From: Streptosporangium carneum
Lineage (GTDB): Bacteria; Actinomycetota; Actinomycetes; Streptosporangiales; Streptosporangiaceae
DNA length: 64,000 nucleotides
Direction: 5' to 3'
Assembly: GCF_027922005.1 (NCBI RefSeq)
Contig: NZ_BSEV01000006.1
Span: 186,001 to 250,000 of the forward strand
Shown piece by piece: positions 30,390 to 39,399 of this stretch. A program made the position numbers and the translations under genes. Each line of letters starts with the position of its first letter. The first letter of the stretch is position 1. The notes under the pieces are model-generated. The model saw only the letters and a program-made list of their open reading frames with translations, was not told the origin of the DNA and ran no database searches.

Positions 30390-31712
30390 TCACACGCGGG
30401 CGGTCACCAGGCTTGGAGCCGCGCCCGCGGTCCTCAGGTAGCAGGCCCAGGTGAGCGCCGCGCACGCCGCGTAGAAGCCGGCGAAGGCCGCCAGCGCGAC
30501 GCCCGCGCCCCCGGTCGCGGCGATCGAGGCGCCGAATCCCCGGTTGACGAAGAAGCCGCCGAACGCGCCGATCGCGGAGACGATCCCGATCGCGACTGAG
30601 GCGTCCCGCCTGCCCGCGGCCAGCGCGGCGTCGTGGGCGGGCGTGCCCGGGGCGGCGCCCGCGGCGGCCCGGGCCAGGAAGACTGCCGGGATCATCCGGT
30701 AGGTGGAGCCGTTGCCGACGCCGGTGGTGGCGACCAGGAGCATGTACGCGCAGAAGAAGAGCGTGAAGTCGTGGCGGGCCAGACCCTGCCAGACCAGTGC
30801 CGCCGCGACCGCCATGGCCGCGAAGTTGACGAGCGTCACCCTGGCTCCGCCGAGCCTGTCGGACAGCCATCCTCCGGCGGGGCGGACCAGCGAGCCGAGC
30901 AGCGGGCCGAGGAAGGCCAGCGCGACCAGGGACGCCCGTTCGGGGAACTGGCTCTTGATGAGCAGTGGGAACGCCGTCGAGTATCCGATGAAGGAGCCGA
31001 AGGTGCCGATGTAGAGGACCGCCATGATCCAGGTCTGGGCCCGTCCCGCGACTCTCAGCTGGTCCCTCGGGTCGGCCTTGGCGCAGACCAGGTTGTCCAT
31101 GAGGAAGTGGGCGCAGAGCGCGGCGGCCAGGATGAACGGCACCCAGAACAGTCCGGCGGCCGCCGGCCCGAAGGCGCCGATCACCAGCGGCATGAGCAGC
31201 TGCACTGAGCTGACGCCGATGTTGCCGCCCGCCGCGTTGAGGCCGAGCGCCGCCCCCTGCCTGGCCCGGGGGTAGAAGTGGGTGATGTTGGCCATGCTGG
31301 AGGCGAAGTTGCCGCCGCCCAGGCCCGCGGTGGCCGCGATCAGCAGGAACGCCCAGTAGGGCGTGCCGGGGTCGCTGACCGCGACGGCCAGCAGCACGGC
31401 GGGGACGAGCAGGAGCAGCACGCTGAGCACGGTGAAGTTCCCGCCGCCGAACCTGGCGGGGGCGAAGGTGTAGGGGATCCGCAGCGCGGAGCCGACCAGG
31501 CTGGGCAGCGAGACGATCCAGAAGAGCTGGTCGGTTGAGAACCCGTGGGAGCCGAGGTGCACGGCCACGATGCTCCACACCGTCCAGAGCGTGAAGCCGA
31601 GGTGCTCGGCGAAGATCGAGAAGACCAGGTTCCGCCGGGCCGTCCCGCGTCCCTCACGCTCCCAGAAGGCGGGGTCGTCGGGCCGCCATTCGCTGATCCA
31701 GCGCTTCGCCAT
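30390..31712 (-). CDS. narK: Nitrate/nitrite MFS transporter
   Basis: 440 residues, about 12 membrane helices. Nitrate-porter signatures are visible: a first GLGGGNFASSMANI followed by FYPRARQGAALGLNAAGGNIG, and a second Gly-rich helix LLVATTGVGNGSTYRMIPAVF. It imports nitrate and/or exports nitrite. ATG 31712 follows a strong GGAGGAACG site. It is the first gene of the minus-strand nitrate operon, 105 nt upstream of nasA. Regulation by GlnR and NnaR is expected from relatives. Confidence 0.93.
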   Translation of the reverse strand: MAKRWISEWRPDDPAFWEREGRGTARRNLVFSIFAEHLGFTLWTVWSIVAVHLGSHGFSTDQLFWIVSLPSLVGSALRIPYTFAPARFGGGNFTVLSVLLLLVPAVLLAVAVSDPGTPYWAFLLIAATAGLGGGNFASSMANITHFYPRARQGAALGLNAAGGNIGVSSVQLLMPLVIGAFGPAAAGLFWVPFILAAALCAHFLMDNLVCAKADPRDQLRVAGRAQTWIMAVLYIGTFGSFIGYSTAFPLLIKSQFPERASLVALAFLGPLLGSLVRPAGGWLSDRLGGARVTLVNFAAMAVAAALVWQGLARHDFTLFFCAYMLLVATTGVGNGSTYRMIPAVFLARAAAGAAPGTPAHDAALAAGRRDASVAIGIVSAIGAFGGFFVNRGFGASIAATGGAGVALAAFAGFYAACAALTWACYLRTAGAAPSLVTARV

Positions 31713-31764
31713 CGTTCCTCCTGCGTTTTCCCGGGGGTTCGATCCCGAAAGCTAGGAGGGGGAG

Positions 31765-31823
31765 GTTACGCACATTCACTGTCTGTGATGGTGCGCGGGT
31801 TACATGTGACCAACCTCTGAAAC
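31765..31823. promoter_or_regulatory. Possible GlnR/NnaR-type operator region upstream of narK
   Basis: GTTAC occurs at 31765 and 31799 and GAAAC at 31819, in an otherwise GC-rich region 50-110 nt upstream of narK. GlnR sites in actinomycetes are built from GTnAC and GAAAC half-sites spaced about 11 bp apart. The spacing here fits only loosely (34 and 20 bp), so this is a weak call based mainly on context. Confidence 0.35.
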
Positions 31824-31945
31824 GCGCGATGCACACGCCGCACGGACGCGACGCCCCGGAAACGTGTCGGACCCCTCGGCCAGGGTTGAGCCCGCGCGGC
31901 AGCGGGCATCGTGTGCGTGTCCGTCCGTCGCCTCGGGGAGTGTGT

Positions 31946-32422
31946 GTGGCCGTCCAGCCGATCCGACTGTTCGCCGATCCTGTGTTACGGGCCGTCGCCG
32001 AGCCGGTGACCGACTTCGACCGGGAGCTGCGCGGCCTGGTCAAATCGCTCCAGGCCACCCTGCGCGCGGGCGCGGGCCGCGCGGGCCTGGCCGCCCCGCA
32101 GATCGGCGTCTCGCTGCGGGTCGTCGTCTACGAGCTGGACGGCAGGTCGGGGCACCTGGTCAACCCGCGTCTCGAGCTGTCGGACAGGAGGATCGTGGCC
32201 GACGAGGCGTGCCTGTCCGCGCCCGGCGTCTGGTGGCCGCTGGAACGCTCCTACATGGCCACGGCGCGCGGCCGCGACATGTTCGGCAAACCCGTCACCC
32301 TCCGCGCCCTGGGGATGCTCGCCCGAGTCCTCCAGCACGAGGTCGACCATCTCGACGGCACTCTCTTCGTCGACCGCCTCCCCGAGGAGGAGCGGGAGCG
32401 CTTCCTGACCGCCCTCTCGTGA
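31946..32422 (+). CDS. def: Peptide deformylase
   Basis: 158 residues. Motif 1 is GLAAPQIG, motif 2 is EACLS with the metal-binding Cys, and motif 3 is HEVDHLDG with the two His ligands and the catalytic Glu. It removes the formyl group from nascent proteins. Motif 2 has Ala where Gly is most common. It is shorter than many deformylases and probably a second copy; fmt is not adjacent. GTG 31946 has GGGGAG five to six bases upstream; the open frame extends further but without a better start. Confidence 0.9.
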   Translation: MAVQPIRLFADPVLRAVAEPVTDFDRELRGLVKSLQATLRAGAGRAGLAAPQIGVSLRVVVYELDGRSGHLVNPRLELSDRRIVADEACLSAPGVWWPLERSYMATARGRDMFGKPVTLRALGMLARVLQHEVDHLDGTLFVDRLPEEERERFLTALS

Positions 32423-32633
32423 CTTGCGCGTGAGGAAGGAGTTCGATAGAGTCAATTGGTTGCAGTCGTAGTTCTCAGTCAGCCTTATCATCTCAAGTGC
32501 TCAATGAGGTCCGCCGGCAGCGGGCGTTCCGGTTTCTCCCGATGGTTTCCGCGGGTGCAAGGCAAGGCCCGCCATGCAGCCCCGAACCGCCGACCTGGCG
32601 ATTCGGTGAGGCTCCCAATGAGGAGAAGTAGTT
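32423..32633 (+). promoter_or_regulatory. Promoter and long 5' leader of the cold-shock gene
   Basis: A 211-nt gap precedes the cold-shock gene, ending in a strong AATGAGGAGAAG ribosome site. Csp genes often carry long temperature-sensitive leaders; a structured leader is likely but the fold was not computed. An AT-richer stretch at 32440-32500 is the probable promoter. Confidence 0.45.
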
Positions 32634-32837
32634 TTGTCTGAAGGCACCGTCAAGTGGTTCAACGCCGAAAAGGGTTTCGGATTCATCGCGCCGGATGACG
32701 GCAGCGCCGATGTGTTCGTGCACTACTCGGCCATCAACTCCGGGGGCTACCGCTCCCTGGAGGAGAACCAGCGGGTCAGCTTCGTCACCACGCAGGGCCA
32801 GAAGGGCCCGCAGGCCGACCAGGTTCAGGTCATCTGA
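32634..32837 (+). CDS. Cold-shock protein (CspA family)
   Basis: 67 residues, full length for the family. RNA-binding motifs KGFGFI (RNP1) and DVFVHY (RNP2) are intact, with TVKWFN at the start. It is a single cold-shock domain that melts RNA secondary structure. The start is TTG 32634, fixed by GGAGAAG immediately upstream and by the family N-terminus. A strong hairpin follows at 32885. Confidence 0.95.
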   Translation: MSEGTVKWFNAEKGFGFIAPDDGSADVFVHYSAINSGGYRSLEENQRVSFVTTQGQKGPQADQVQVI

Positions 32838-32884
32838 CACTGGGCTGAAAACCCAGGTCCTGTGACCTGGTCCCATGCCTCGTT

Positions 32885-32918
32885 CCGGGCCCGCACCGCT
32901 TCGGCGGTGCGGGCCCGG
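32885..32918 (+). terminator. Hairpin terminator after the cold-shock gene
   Basis: The arms CCGGGCCCGCACCGC and GCGGTGCGGGCCCGG pair perfectly around TTCG, followed by a pyrimidine-rich TCGCTTTC. The UUCG tetraloop gives a very stable rho-independent type structure. It lies 48 nt after the stop. Confidence 0.85.
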
Positions 32919-33121
32919 TCGCTTTCACGCCCGCCCCCGCCGGGTCCTTGGACTTCCGGTGGGGGCGGCGCGAGGCCTGCGCCCGAGGGCCTCGCCCCCG
33001 GGCCGCAGCCCCCTCCGGGGCCCCGTGGGGCCCAAGCGCCCGCCAGACACGTCTGTCCGGCCTTTTCCCGCCGTCCTCGCCTATACTCCGCCCGGACCTC
33101 AGGAACCGCTCAGGCTCACGT

Positions 33122-34345
33122 TCAGAGCCCGACGCCGAGCAGCGCGTCCACGAAGGCCCTGACGAGAGCGGGAGCCTCCGGGTCGGTGCCGCCCTCCGCC
33201 AGCGCCCGCTCGGCCCAGCCGTCGACGACGGCGAGCGCGCCGGGAGCGTCCAGGTCGTCGGCCATCCTGGCCCTGACCTCGGCGAGAGCGCTCTCCGCCT
33301 CGGGGCCGGTCTGCAGCCCGGTCGCCGAACGCCAGCGGGCCAGCCGCACCTCGGCGGAGGCCAGCTGCTCCGCGGTCCACTCCCAGTCGGCGCGGTAGTG
33401 GCGCGCCAGCAGCGCCAGGCGGATGGCCATCGGGTCGGCCTGCCGGCGGAGCCGGGAGACGAAGACCAGGTTGCCCTTCGACTTGGACATCTTCTCGCCG
33501 TCGAGGGCGACCATGCCCGCGTGGACGTAGGCCTTGGCGAAGGGCCACTCGCCGCAGGCCACGTGACCCTCGTGGGCGCCGCACTCGTGGTGCGGGAAGA
33601 TCAGGTCGGAGCCGCCGCCCGCGACGTCGAACCCGCTGCCCAGGTTGGCCAGGGCGATCGCGGTGCACTCGACGTGCCAGCCGGGCCTGCCCGGGCCGAG
33701 GCGCGATGGCCAGGACGGCTCGCCCGGGCGTTCCGCGCGCCAGAGCAGCCAGTCGAGCGGATGCTTCTTGCCTGGCCTTTCCGGGTCTCCCCCGCGCTCC
33801 CCGAACAGGGTGAGCATCAGCTCCTCCGGGTATCCGGAGACGGCCCCGAACTTGGGCGCGGCCGCGACGTCGAAGTAGACGTCGCCGTCGAGGTCGTAGG
33901 TCGCGCCCTTGTCACGCAGGCGCTCGATCAGCTCGGCGACCTGGTCGACGACCTCGGTCACGCCGACGTACTCGCGCGGCGGGAGGATGCGCAGCGCCTC
34001 CATGTCGGTCCTGAAGAGCTCGATCTCGCGCTCGGCCAGTCTGCGCCAGTCCTCCCCCGTCTGCTCGGCCCGCTCCAGGAGGGGATCGTCCACGTCGGTG
34101 GCGTTCTGGGTGTAGTGGACCTCGTGCCCGGCGTCCCGCCAGGCACGGTTGACCAGGTCGAAGGCGAGATAGGTGTTGGCGTGCCCCAGGTGGGTGGCGT
34201 CGTAGGGCGTGATGCCGCATACGTACATCCGCGCCGTGGGGCCCGGCCGGGTGAGGCTGACCTCTCCCGAGGCGGTGTCGAACAGCCTCAGCGGGACACC
34301 GGCACCGGCGAGCCGGGGGACTTTCGGCGCAGACCACGATCTCAT
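33122..34345 (-). CDS. mshC: Cysteine:1-D-myo-inositol 2-amino-2-deoxy-alpha-D-glucopyranoside ligase
   Basis: 407 residues, cysteinyl-tRNA-synthetase-like. Adenylate-forming motifs are HLGHAN (HIGH) and KMSKSKGN. Zinc and substrate residues include the Cys in [27 protein letters not shown] and [10 protein letters not shown]. It lacks the tRNA-binding extension of CysS and matches the length of MshC. It attaches cysteine to GlcN-Ins in mycothiol synthesis, so this organism should make mycothiol. ATG 34345. It is the last gene of a five-gene minus-strand block. Confidence 0.96.
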   Translation of the reverse strand: MRSWSAPKVPRLAGAGVPLRLFDTASGEVSLTRPGPTARMYVCGITPYDATHLGHANTYLAFDLVNRAWRDAGHEVHYTQNATDVDDPLLERAEQTGEDWRRLAEREIELFRTDMEALRILPPREYVGVTEVVDQVAELIERLRDKGATYDLDGDVYFDVAAAPKFGAVSGYPEELMLTLFGERGGDPERPGKKHPLDWLLWRAERPGEPSWPSRLGPGRPGWHVECTAIALANLGSGFDVAGGGSDLIFPHHECGAHEGHVACGEWPFAKAYVHAGMVALDGEKMSKSKGNLVFVSRLRRQADPMAIRLALLARHYRADWEWTAEQLASAEVRLARWRSATGLQTGPEAESALAEVRARMADDLDAPGALAVVDGWAERALAEGGTDPEAPALVRAFVDALLGVGL

Positions 34346-34446
34346 GTGTTGAGCCTATCCAGCAGACAGACCGCCCCGGTCAGGCCGGGACGGTGGGCGG
34401 TACGGGGCACTTTCTCAACCGCGGGAAGCCCACGGATCATTCCGGC

Positions 34447-35163
34447 TCATTCCGGCAGGACGCGGCGGAAGGCCGCGGGGTCGCGGGGATCTCCGGTGAA
34501 GTCGTAGCGGACTCCCTGCGCGGACAGGCCGAGCAGGGAGACCGACAGGGAGCCGAAGACCCGCCCTTCGGGCAGTTCGTGTCTGACGATCATGGCCCGG
34601 GAGTCGTCGAAGGGCAGACCCGCCCCGGTGGCGAGCTCCCGCCACTCCTGCCAGGGACCGTCGATCGCGTCGGGCCTGCCCGCCTTGGCGAACAGCGGGC
34701 GGAAGAAGGCGACCCTCTCGTTCTCCTCACCCCGCTCCCAGCCGCTGTTGACGATGACGTGCGTCCCCTCGGGAAGCTCCTCCTCGCGCATCTCGATCCC
34801 GTCCCAGTGCCACAGACGCGCCCCCGCCGGATCGGCCATGACCAGGTGGAAGGGGTCGTAGGGGGCAGGGTCCAGGTCCGCCACGCCGCCCTCGGCCGCC
34901 ACCGCCAGCGGCAGGCCCCCGCGCGACAGGCGGCCCCGCTCGGGAGCGAGCACACCCCGGCCGTTGAGCAGGGCTCCGACCCGCCTGGCCTCGGGGTCGA
35001 CGGCCAGCCACGTCCCGCCGGCCAGAAGGTCGCGCCCGCCGACCAGGCCGGGCCAGTGCGGTCCCGGGGGAAGCCACGGCCTATCGGTGAACTCGTCGCG
35101 CACCCCGACCAGGATCAGGGGGATCTCCGCGCTCGGATCGATGCTGACGACAACCGTGCACAT
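34447..35163 (-). CDS. NRDE/TANGO2-like family protein
   Basis: 238 residues. The N-terminus MCTVVVSIDP ... LILVGVRDEFTDRP matches the NRDE family (VRDE in place of NRDE), with the conserved Cys at position 2. Further family-like pieces are GGRDLLAGGTWLAVD and HVIVNSGWERGEENERV. Members are poorly characterised; TANGO2 proteins have been tied to haem or lipid handling, so no function is assigned. It lies between SCO1664-like and mshC genes with short gaps. Confidence 0.8.
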   Translation of the reverse strand: MCTVVVSIDPSAEIPLILVGVRDEFTDRPWLPPGPHWPGLVGGRDLLAGGTWLAVDPEARRVGALLNGRGVLAPERGRLSRGGLPLAVAAEGGVADLDPAPYDPFHLVMADPAGARLWHWDGIEMREEELPEGTHVIVNSGWERGEENERVAFFRPLFAKAGRPDAIDGPWQEWRELATGAGLPFDDSRAMIVRHELPEGRVFGSLSVSLLGLSAQGVRYDFTGDPRDPAAFRRVLPE

Positions 35164-35196
35164 GCCCGGCAGGCTACGCCCCCGCCGGGAGCCGCC

Positions 35197-35958
35197 TCAG
35201 ATCGGGGGCCAGGGAATGGCGGGCCAGTCCTGGGAGGGAAGGGGGTGCAGGCCGGTGTCGAGGAGCCTGCGGACCCGGGACCAGGTCGCCTCGACCTCCG
35301 CGAGGGTGAGGAGCTCGCGGAGGCGGCGGCCCAGACGTCCCTGCTCCAGGTCTCGCTCGAGGCGGGCCAGGACGTTCACGGCCTCGCGGGACAGCGGTTT
35401 GCCCCGCCACTGCCAGAGCACGGTGCGCAGCTTGTCCTCGGTGGAGAAGGAGACCCCGTGGTCGACGCCGTAGATGTGGCCGTCGGCGAGCGGCAGCAGA
35501 TGGCCGCCCTTGCGGTCGGCGTTGTTGACGACGGCGTCGAAGACCGCCATCCGCCGCAGGGCGGGCTGGCGGCTGCGGATCAGGACCATCAGGTCGACCT
35601 CCGGGTCGGTGTCGACCCACAGCTGGCACATCCCCGGCCCGAAGGGGCCGTCCCGGTAGACGGTCGGCGGGACGATCCGCCAGCCGGTCGCCACGGAGAC
35701 CTCGAAGGCCGCCACCTCGCGGGAGGCGAGGGTGCCGTCCGGGAAGTCCCAGAGCGGTCGCTCGCCGCGCACGGGCTTGTACACGCAGGCCGCCGAGAGG
35801 CCGCCGAGACGGACGGAACAGTAGAGCGTCATGTTGCTCGCCTCGACCAGGCGGCCCGCGACCTCGAGGTGACCGTCGCGGAGCAGGCGCAGAGCGGTCT
35901 CGTCGTCCAGTCCCGCCGCGGACGCCGCGCTCAGCGTGAACTCGCTCTCGGCACTCAT
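35197..35958 (-). CDS. SCO1664-family protein with PI3/4-kinase-like motif
   Basis: 253 residues. The stretch VFDAVVNNADRKGGHLL resembles the catalytic loop of PI3/4-kinase-like or HipA-like kinases, and GHIYGVDHGVSF is placed like their DFG/metal motif. CVYKPVRGERPLWDFP carries a candidate ATP-binding Lys. The family is conserved in actinobacteria next to DUF3090 and a histidine phosphatase. The biochemical activity is unproven. The ATG overlaps the DUF3090 stop (ATGA). Confidence 0.82.
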   Translation of the reverse strand: MSAESEFTLSAASAAGLDDETALRLLRDGHLEVAGRLVEASNMTLYCSVRLGGLSAACVYKPVRGERPLWDFPDGTLASREVAAFEVSVATGWRIVPPTVYRDGPFGPGMCQLWVDTDPEVDLMVLIRSRQPALRRMAVFDAVVNNADRKGGHLLPLADGHIYGVDHGVSFSTEDKLRTVLWQWRGKPLSREAVNVLARLERDLEQGRLGRRLRELLTLAEVEATWSRVRRLLDTGLHPLPSQDWPAIPWPPI

Positions 35959-36530
35959 TCGCCTCCCTCGCCCTGTGAAGTGCCACTACCCCGGTAACCA
36001 TTGAGACGCACGCAAATATGCCCGTCCGCGTCGAGCGGCTGGCCGCAGAGCGGGCAGGGCGGACGCCCCGCCGCCACGAGGGCCATGGCGCGTTTGGAGA
36101 AGGCCCTGGCGACGCCGGGGTTGAGGTGCACGCGCAGGACCGCGGGCTCGGAGAGCGGGGACGGCTCGAAGTCCTCCTCGTCCTCCGCGACGGCCTCCTG
36201 CGCCTCGATGACCACCCGCGCGGTGTCGGCGTCCCAGGCGAGCGCCATGGTGCCCACTCTGAAGTCCTCGCTGATGGGCATGTCGAGCGGGTCGTTGTCC
36301 GTGAGCGCGGCGGGGGCGGTCGCGGGCACCTGGGCCCCGACGCCGCGCCGCACCACCTCGTCGAGCAGCTCGTCCAGGCGGTCGGCCAGCGCGGCGACCT
36401 GGAACTTCTCCAACGCGACGGTGGTCAACCGGCCCTGGCCGCGGGCCTGCAGGAAGAACGCGCGTGATCCCGGTTGCCCCACGGCACCGGCCACGAATCT
36501 CTCGGGTGGGTCGTAGTCGAAGACCGGCAT
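35955..36530 (-). CDS. DUF3090 family protein with C-terminal zinc-ribbon
   Basis: 191 residues. The N-terminus MPVFDYDPPERFVAGAVGQPG and the AFFLQARGQGRLTTVALEK segment are typical of DUF3090 (Rv2134c type). The C-terminus has two cysteine pairs of zinc-ribbon type (CPLCGQPLDADGHIC). Function is unknown. It lies between the phosphatase (10 nt away) and the kinase-like protein (4-bp overlap), an arrangement conserved in actinobacteria, which suggests one shared process. Confidence 0.88.
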   Translation of the reverse strand: MPVFDYDPPERFVAGAVGQPGSRAFFLQARGQGRLTTVALEKFQVAALADRLDELLDEVVRRGVGAQVPATAPAALTDNDPLDMPISEDFRVGTMALAWDADTARVVIEAQEAVAEDEEDFEPSPLSEPAVLRVHLNPGVARAFSKRAMALVAAGRPPCPLCGQPLDADGHICVRLNGYRGSGTSQGEGGE

Positions 36531-36540
36531 AGCCCCGACC

Positions 36541-37239
36541 TTACGTGGTCCCGGCTCCGCCGCCGACCGCGGCGTCGCTCCCGGTGAGTTTTTGTCCCCC
36601 GTCCTCGCCGGGCGAACCCTCCGGGGGTCGCAGTCCGGCCACGTCTCCGCCCAGGTCGTTGAGCCTGAGCACGAAGGGACGCAGGGGGGTGTAGCGGATC
36701 GCGGTGAGCGACGCGGGGTCGGCGGTTATCCGCTGGAACTGGTCCAGGTGCAGGCCCATCGCGTCCGCCACGATGGCCTTGATCACGTCTCCGTGGCTGC
36801 AGACGAGGTAGACCGCGTCGGGGCCGAGGCGTTCGTTCCACTCCCTGACCGCGCTCACCGCCCGGTGCTGCACGGCGGCCAGCGACTCCCCTCCGGGGAA
36901 GGTCACGGCGCTCGGGTGGGTCTGCACGACCTTCCAGAGCGGATCCTTGGCGAGCTCTCCGATCGGGCGGCCCGTCCAGTCGCCGTAGCCGCACTCTCCG
37001 AACCGGTCGTCGGTCAGCACCTCGGTCTCCCGGCCCGCGGCGACGGCCTGGGCCGTCTCCTGGCAGCGTTCGAGCGGGCTGGAGACGATCGCGTCCAGCT
37101 CCAGCGAGGCCAGCCGCAGGGCCAGGGCCTCCGCCTGCGCCTGGCCCGCCTCGCTGAGATGGACGTCGGGGGTCCAGCCCGCCAGCACGGGACCGGTCAG
37201 GTGGGTCAGGCCGTGTCTGGCCAGCAACAGGGTCGTCAC
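36541..37239 (-). CDS. Histidine phosphatase family protein (MSMEG_4193 type)
   Basis: 232 residues. The catalytic motif is LLLARHG near the N-terminus; the second His is in LVCSHGDVIKA, and SSPLERCQETA is also typical. Family members act on phosphomonoesters; substrate unknown. The last ~35 residues are a Gly/Pro-rich tail. It starts at GTG 37239 and is the first gene of the mshC block. Confidence 0.9.
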   Translation of the reverse strand: MTTLLLARHGLTHLTGPVLAGWTPDVHLSEAGQAQAEALALRLASLELDAIVSSPLERCQETAQAVAAGRETEVLTDDRFGECGYGDWTGRPIGELAKDPLWKVVQTHPSAVTFPGGESLAAVQHRAVSAVREWNERLGPDAVYLVCSHGDVIKAIVADAMGLHLDQFQRITADPASLTAIRYTPLRPFVLRLNDLGGDVAGLRPPEGSPGEDGGQKLTGSDAAVGGGAGTT

Positions 37240-37304
37240 GCGGGCAAGTCTTGCAGGCCTCGCTCCACTACTTTTAACTGGCCGGGCGGTACCCTGGCCG
37301 GATC

Positions 37305-38249
37305 ATGGAGCAGCGCTATGTGGGCCGGAGCGGCCTGTCGGTATCCCGTCTCGGACTGGGGACGATGACATGGGGACGTGACACCGGCGCGGAGGAGGCC
37401 GCGGCGCAGCTCCGGACGTTCGCCGAGGCCGGCGGCACCCTCATCGACACCGCGGACGTCTACACGGGCGGCGAGGCGGAGAGACTGCTCGGGCGGCTGA
37501 TCCGCGACGCGGTGCCCCGCTCCGAGCTGGTGCTGTCGACCAAGGCCGTGCTCACCCCCACGGGACGCAGGCCGCGTGACGCCTCCAGGAAGCACCTGAT
37601 CGCGGCGATCGACGCCTCGCTGGCCCGTCTCGGCGTCAACGAGGTGGACCTGTGGCAGCTGCACGCCTTCGATCCGGACGTTCCCCTCGAGGAGACCCTG
37701 GCCACGGTCGACGCCATCGTGTCCTCCGGCAGGGCGGCCTACGCCGGGGTCTGCGACTACACCGGCTGGCAGCTGGCGGCGGCGGCCGTCAGCCAGCGGG
37801 CGGTTCCCGGGCGGGTGCCGATCATCGCCGCCCAGGTCGAGTACTCCCTGCTGGCCCGGGAGGCGGAGCGCGAGCTGGTCGCGGCGGCCGAGCACGTCGG
37901 CGCCGGGGTGCTGGCCTGGTCCCCGCTGGGCAGGGGGGTGCTCACCGGCAAGTACCGCACGGGCATCCCCGCCGACTCCCGGGCGGCGACCCCGCACTTC
38001 GCCGACTTCGTCACGCCCTATCTGGACGAGAGGTGCCGCCGGGTCGTGGAGTCGGTGACGACCGCGGCCGAGGGGCTCGGCGTCTCGCCGCTGTCGGTCG
38101 CCCTGTCCTGGGTCCGCGACCAACCCGGGGTGACCTCGGCCATCGTCGGCGCCAGGACCTGCGCCCAGCTGACCGGAGCGCTCCAGGCGGAGGATCTCAG
38201 CCTGCCGGTGGAGATCAGGGAGGCGCTCGACGACGTCTCCGCCGAGTGA
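37305..38249 (+). CDS. Aldo/keto reductase
   Basis: 314 residues of the AKR barrel. It shows GTMTWG near the start, catalytic Asp and Tyr in IDTADVYTGGEAE, Lys in LVLSTKAVL and His in DLWQLHAFDP. NADPH-site residues lie in SWVRDQPGVTSAIVGARTCAQ. It reduces aldehydes or ketones; the substrate is unknown. It is divergent from the histidine phosphatase across 65 nt. Confidence 0.92.
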   Translation: MEQRYVGRSGLSVSRLGLGTMTWGRDTGAEEAAAQLRTFAEAGGTLIDTADVYTGGEAERLLGRLIRDAVPRSELVLSTKAVLTPTGRRPRDASRKHLIAAIDASLARLGVNEVDLWQLHAFDPDVPLEETLATVDAIVSSGRAAYAGVCDYTGWQLAAAAVSQRAVPGRVPIIAAQVEYSLLAREAERELVAAAEHVGAGVLAWSPLGRGVLTGKYRTGIPADSRAATPHFADFVTPYLDERCRRVVESVTTAAEGLGVSPLSVALSWVRDQPGVTSAIVGARTCAQLTGALQAEDLSLPVEIREALDDVSAE

Positions 38250-38414
38250 GGGCGGGACGACGGGCAGAACGAGAATCCATCTCGCGTATCACTACTCGAT
38301 ACCGAATGGCAACTTTACGTGGAAAAACCTGGCCTCCCCACAAAACTGTCAATGGTGACAGGAGGGGCGCCCAGGTGTCAGGGAAGTTCCGTCACCGATG
38401 TGCAAGGGGGACAG

Positions 38415-39392
38415 TTGCGAATTGCGATCTATGTCGGCGCCCTGGCGCTGACGCTGGGCGGCGGGCTGCCCGTTGTCGCGTTGACCCCCGTGAACGCCGC
38501 CCCCCGGGTGGGCGACTGCGAGGGCGGCGGGCTGCTGGGCGGGCTGACCGGCGGGCTCTGCAAGACGGTGGAGGCCGTGGGCGACACCGTGAACGGAATA
38601 GCCGGCACGCCGCCTCCGAGCACCGGCCCCGACTACGGCCATACCACGGAAACCACGATGAATGATGAAAAAGACAGGAAAGACAAAAAAGGCGGAAAAA
38701 GCGAGAAGCACGAGAAAAGCGGAAAAGGGTCGAGCGGCGCCGACGGCCTGAGCGGCACCGGCTACCTCGGCCAGGAGAACGGGCTCGAGGGCCCCCTGGG
38801 GCTCACGGCCCCGACGCTGACTCCCGAGATCTCCGCGGCCCCGGCGGCCGAGGAGGACGAGGGCGTCGACCTGCTGCCCAAGGACCTCGACAGTGTCTGC
38901 CCCCCGATGACGGGGTCACCGGAGTGCGCGAGCAGCACGGCGATCTCCACCCCGGAGGAGACGGTCTCCCCCTCGGCGGCCCCGCGTCCGAGCCCCTCGC
39001 ACAAGGACAGGCCGGAGTTCAGGGGAGACCATGAGACGGCGCCTCTGCCGAAGGAGCCGCTGCGTCCCGTGGAGACCCGAAGGCACGCGGCCGACAGGGA
39101 CCGCGACAGGGGCCGGCACGGGCGGCAGGAGGGCGACACCCCCTCCGACCCGGTGCCCGTGATCGACGCCGAGGCGCCCCGGCTCGAACTGCTGTGGCCG
39201 ACGGGCCCGGTCATGCGGAAGTTCCAGCGGACCGTCACGCCGACCAGGTCTCCCGACCCGCTGGGCACGGCGCTCACCGCGGCCCTGCTGGTCGCGGCGA
39301 TCCTCGCCGTCCGCCTGCTGTACGCCAGGCGGATCGGCGAGGAGTCCATGCCGCTGGAGCCGCTCAGGATGAGGCGGCAGCGCACGGCCTGA
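38415..39392 (+). CDS. Secreted, membrane-anchored protein with lysine-rich segment
   Basis: About 325 residues. A signal peptide (RIAIYVGALALTLGGGLPVV ... VNAAP) is followed by a Gly/Cys-rich piece, then a strongly charged segment DEKDRKDKKGGKSEKHEK, a Pro/Ser-rich disordered region and a C-terminal membrane helix (ALTAALLVAAILAVRLLYA) with basic tail. The Lys codons in the charged segment are mostly AAA, unusual for this genome. TTG 38415 is preferred because AAGGGGG lies just upstream; the frame is open from 38319. It is probably a cell-surface protein. Function unknown. Confidence 0.7.
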   Translation: MRIAIYVGALALTLGGGLPVVALTPVNAAPRVGDCEGGGLLGGLTGGLCKTVEAVGDTVNGIAGTPPPSTGPDYGHTTETTMNDEKDRKDKKGGKSEKHEKSGKGSSGADGLSGTGYLGQENGLEGPLGLTAPTLTPEISAAPAAEEDEGVDLLPKDLDSVCPPMTGSPECASSTAISTPEETVSPSAAPRPSPSHKDRPEFRGDHETAPLPKEPLRPVETRRHAADRDRDRGRHGRQEGDTPSDPVPVIDAEAPRLELLWPTGPVMRKFQRTVTPTRSPDPLGTALTAALLVAAILAVRLLYARRIGEESMPLEPLRMRRQRTA

Positions 39393-39399
39393 GGGTCGC

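Noticed and set aside
32919..33121. Small plus-strand frames after the cold-shock gene
   Set aside because: Pro/Arg-rich frames with no ribosome site or similarity; they lie past a strong terminator.
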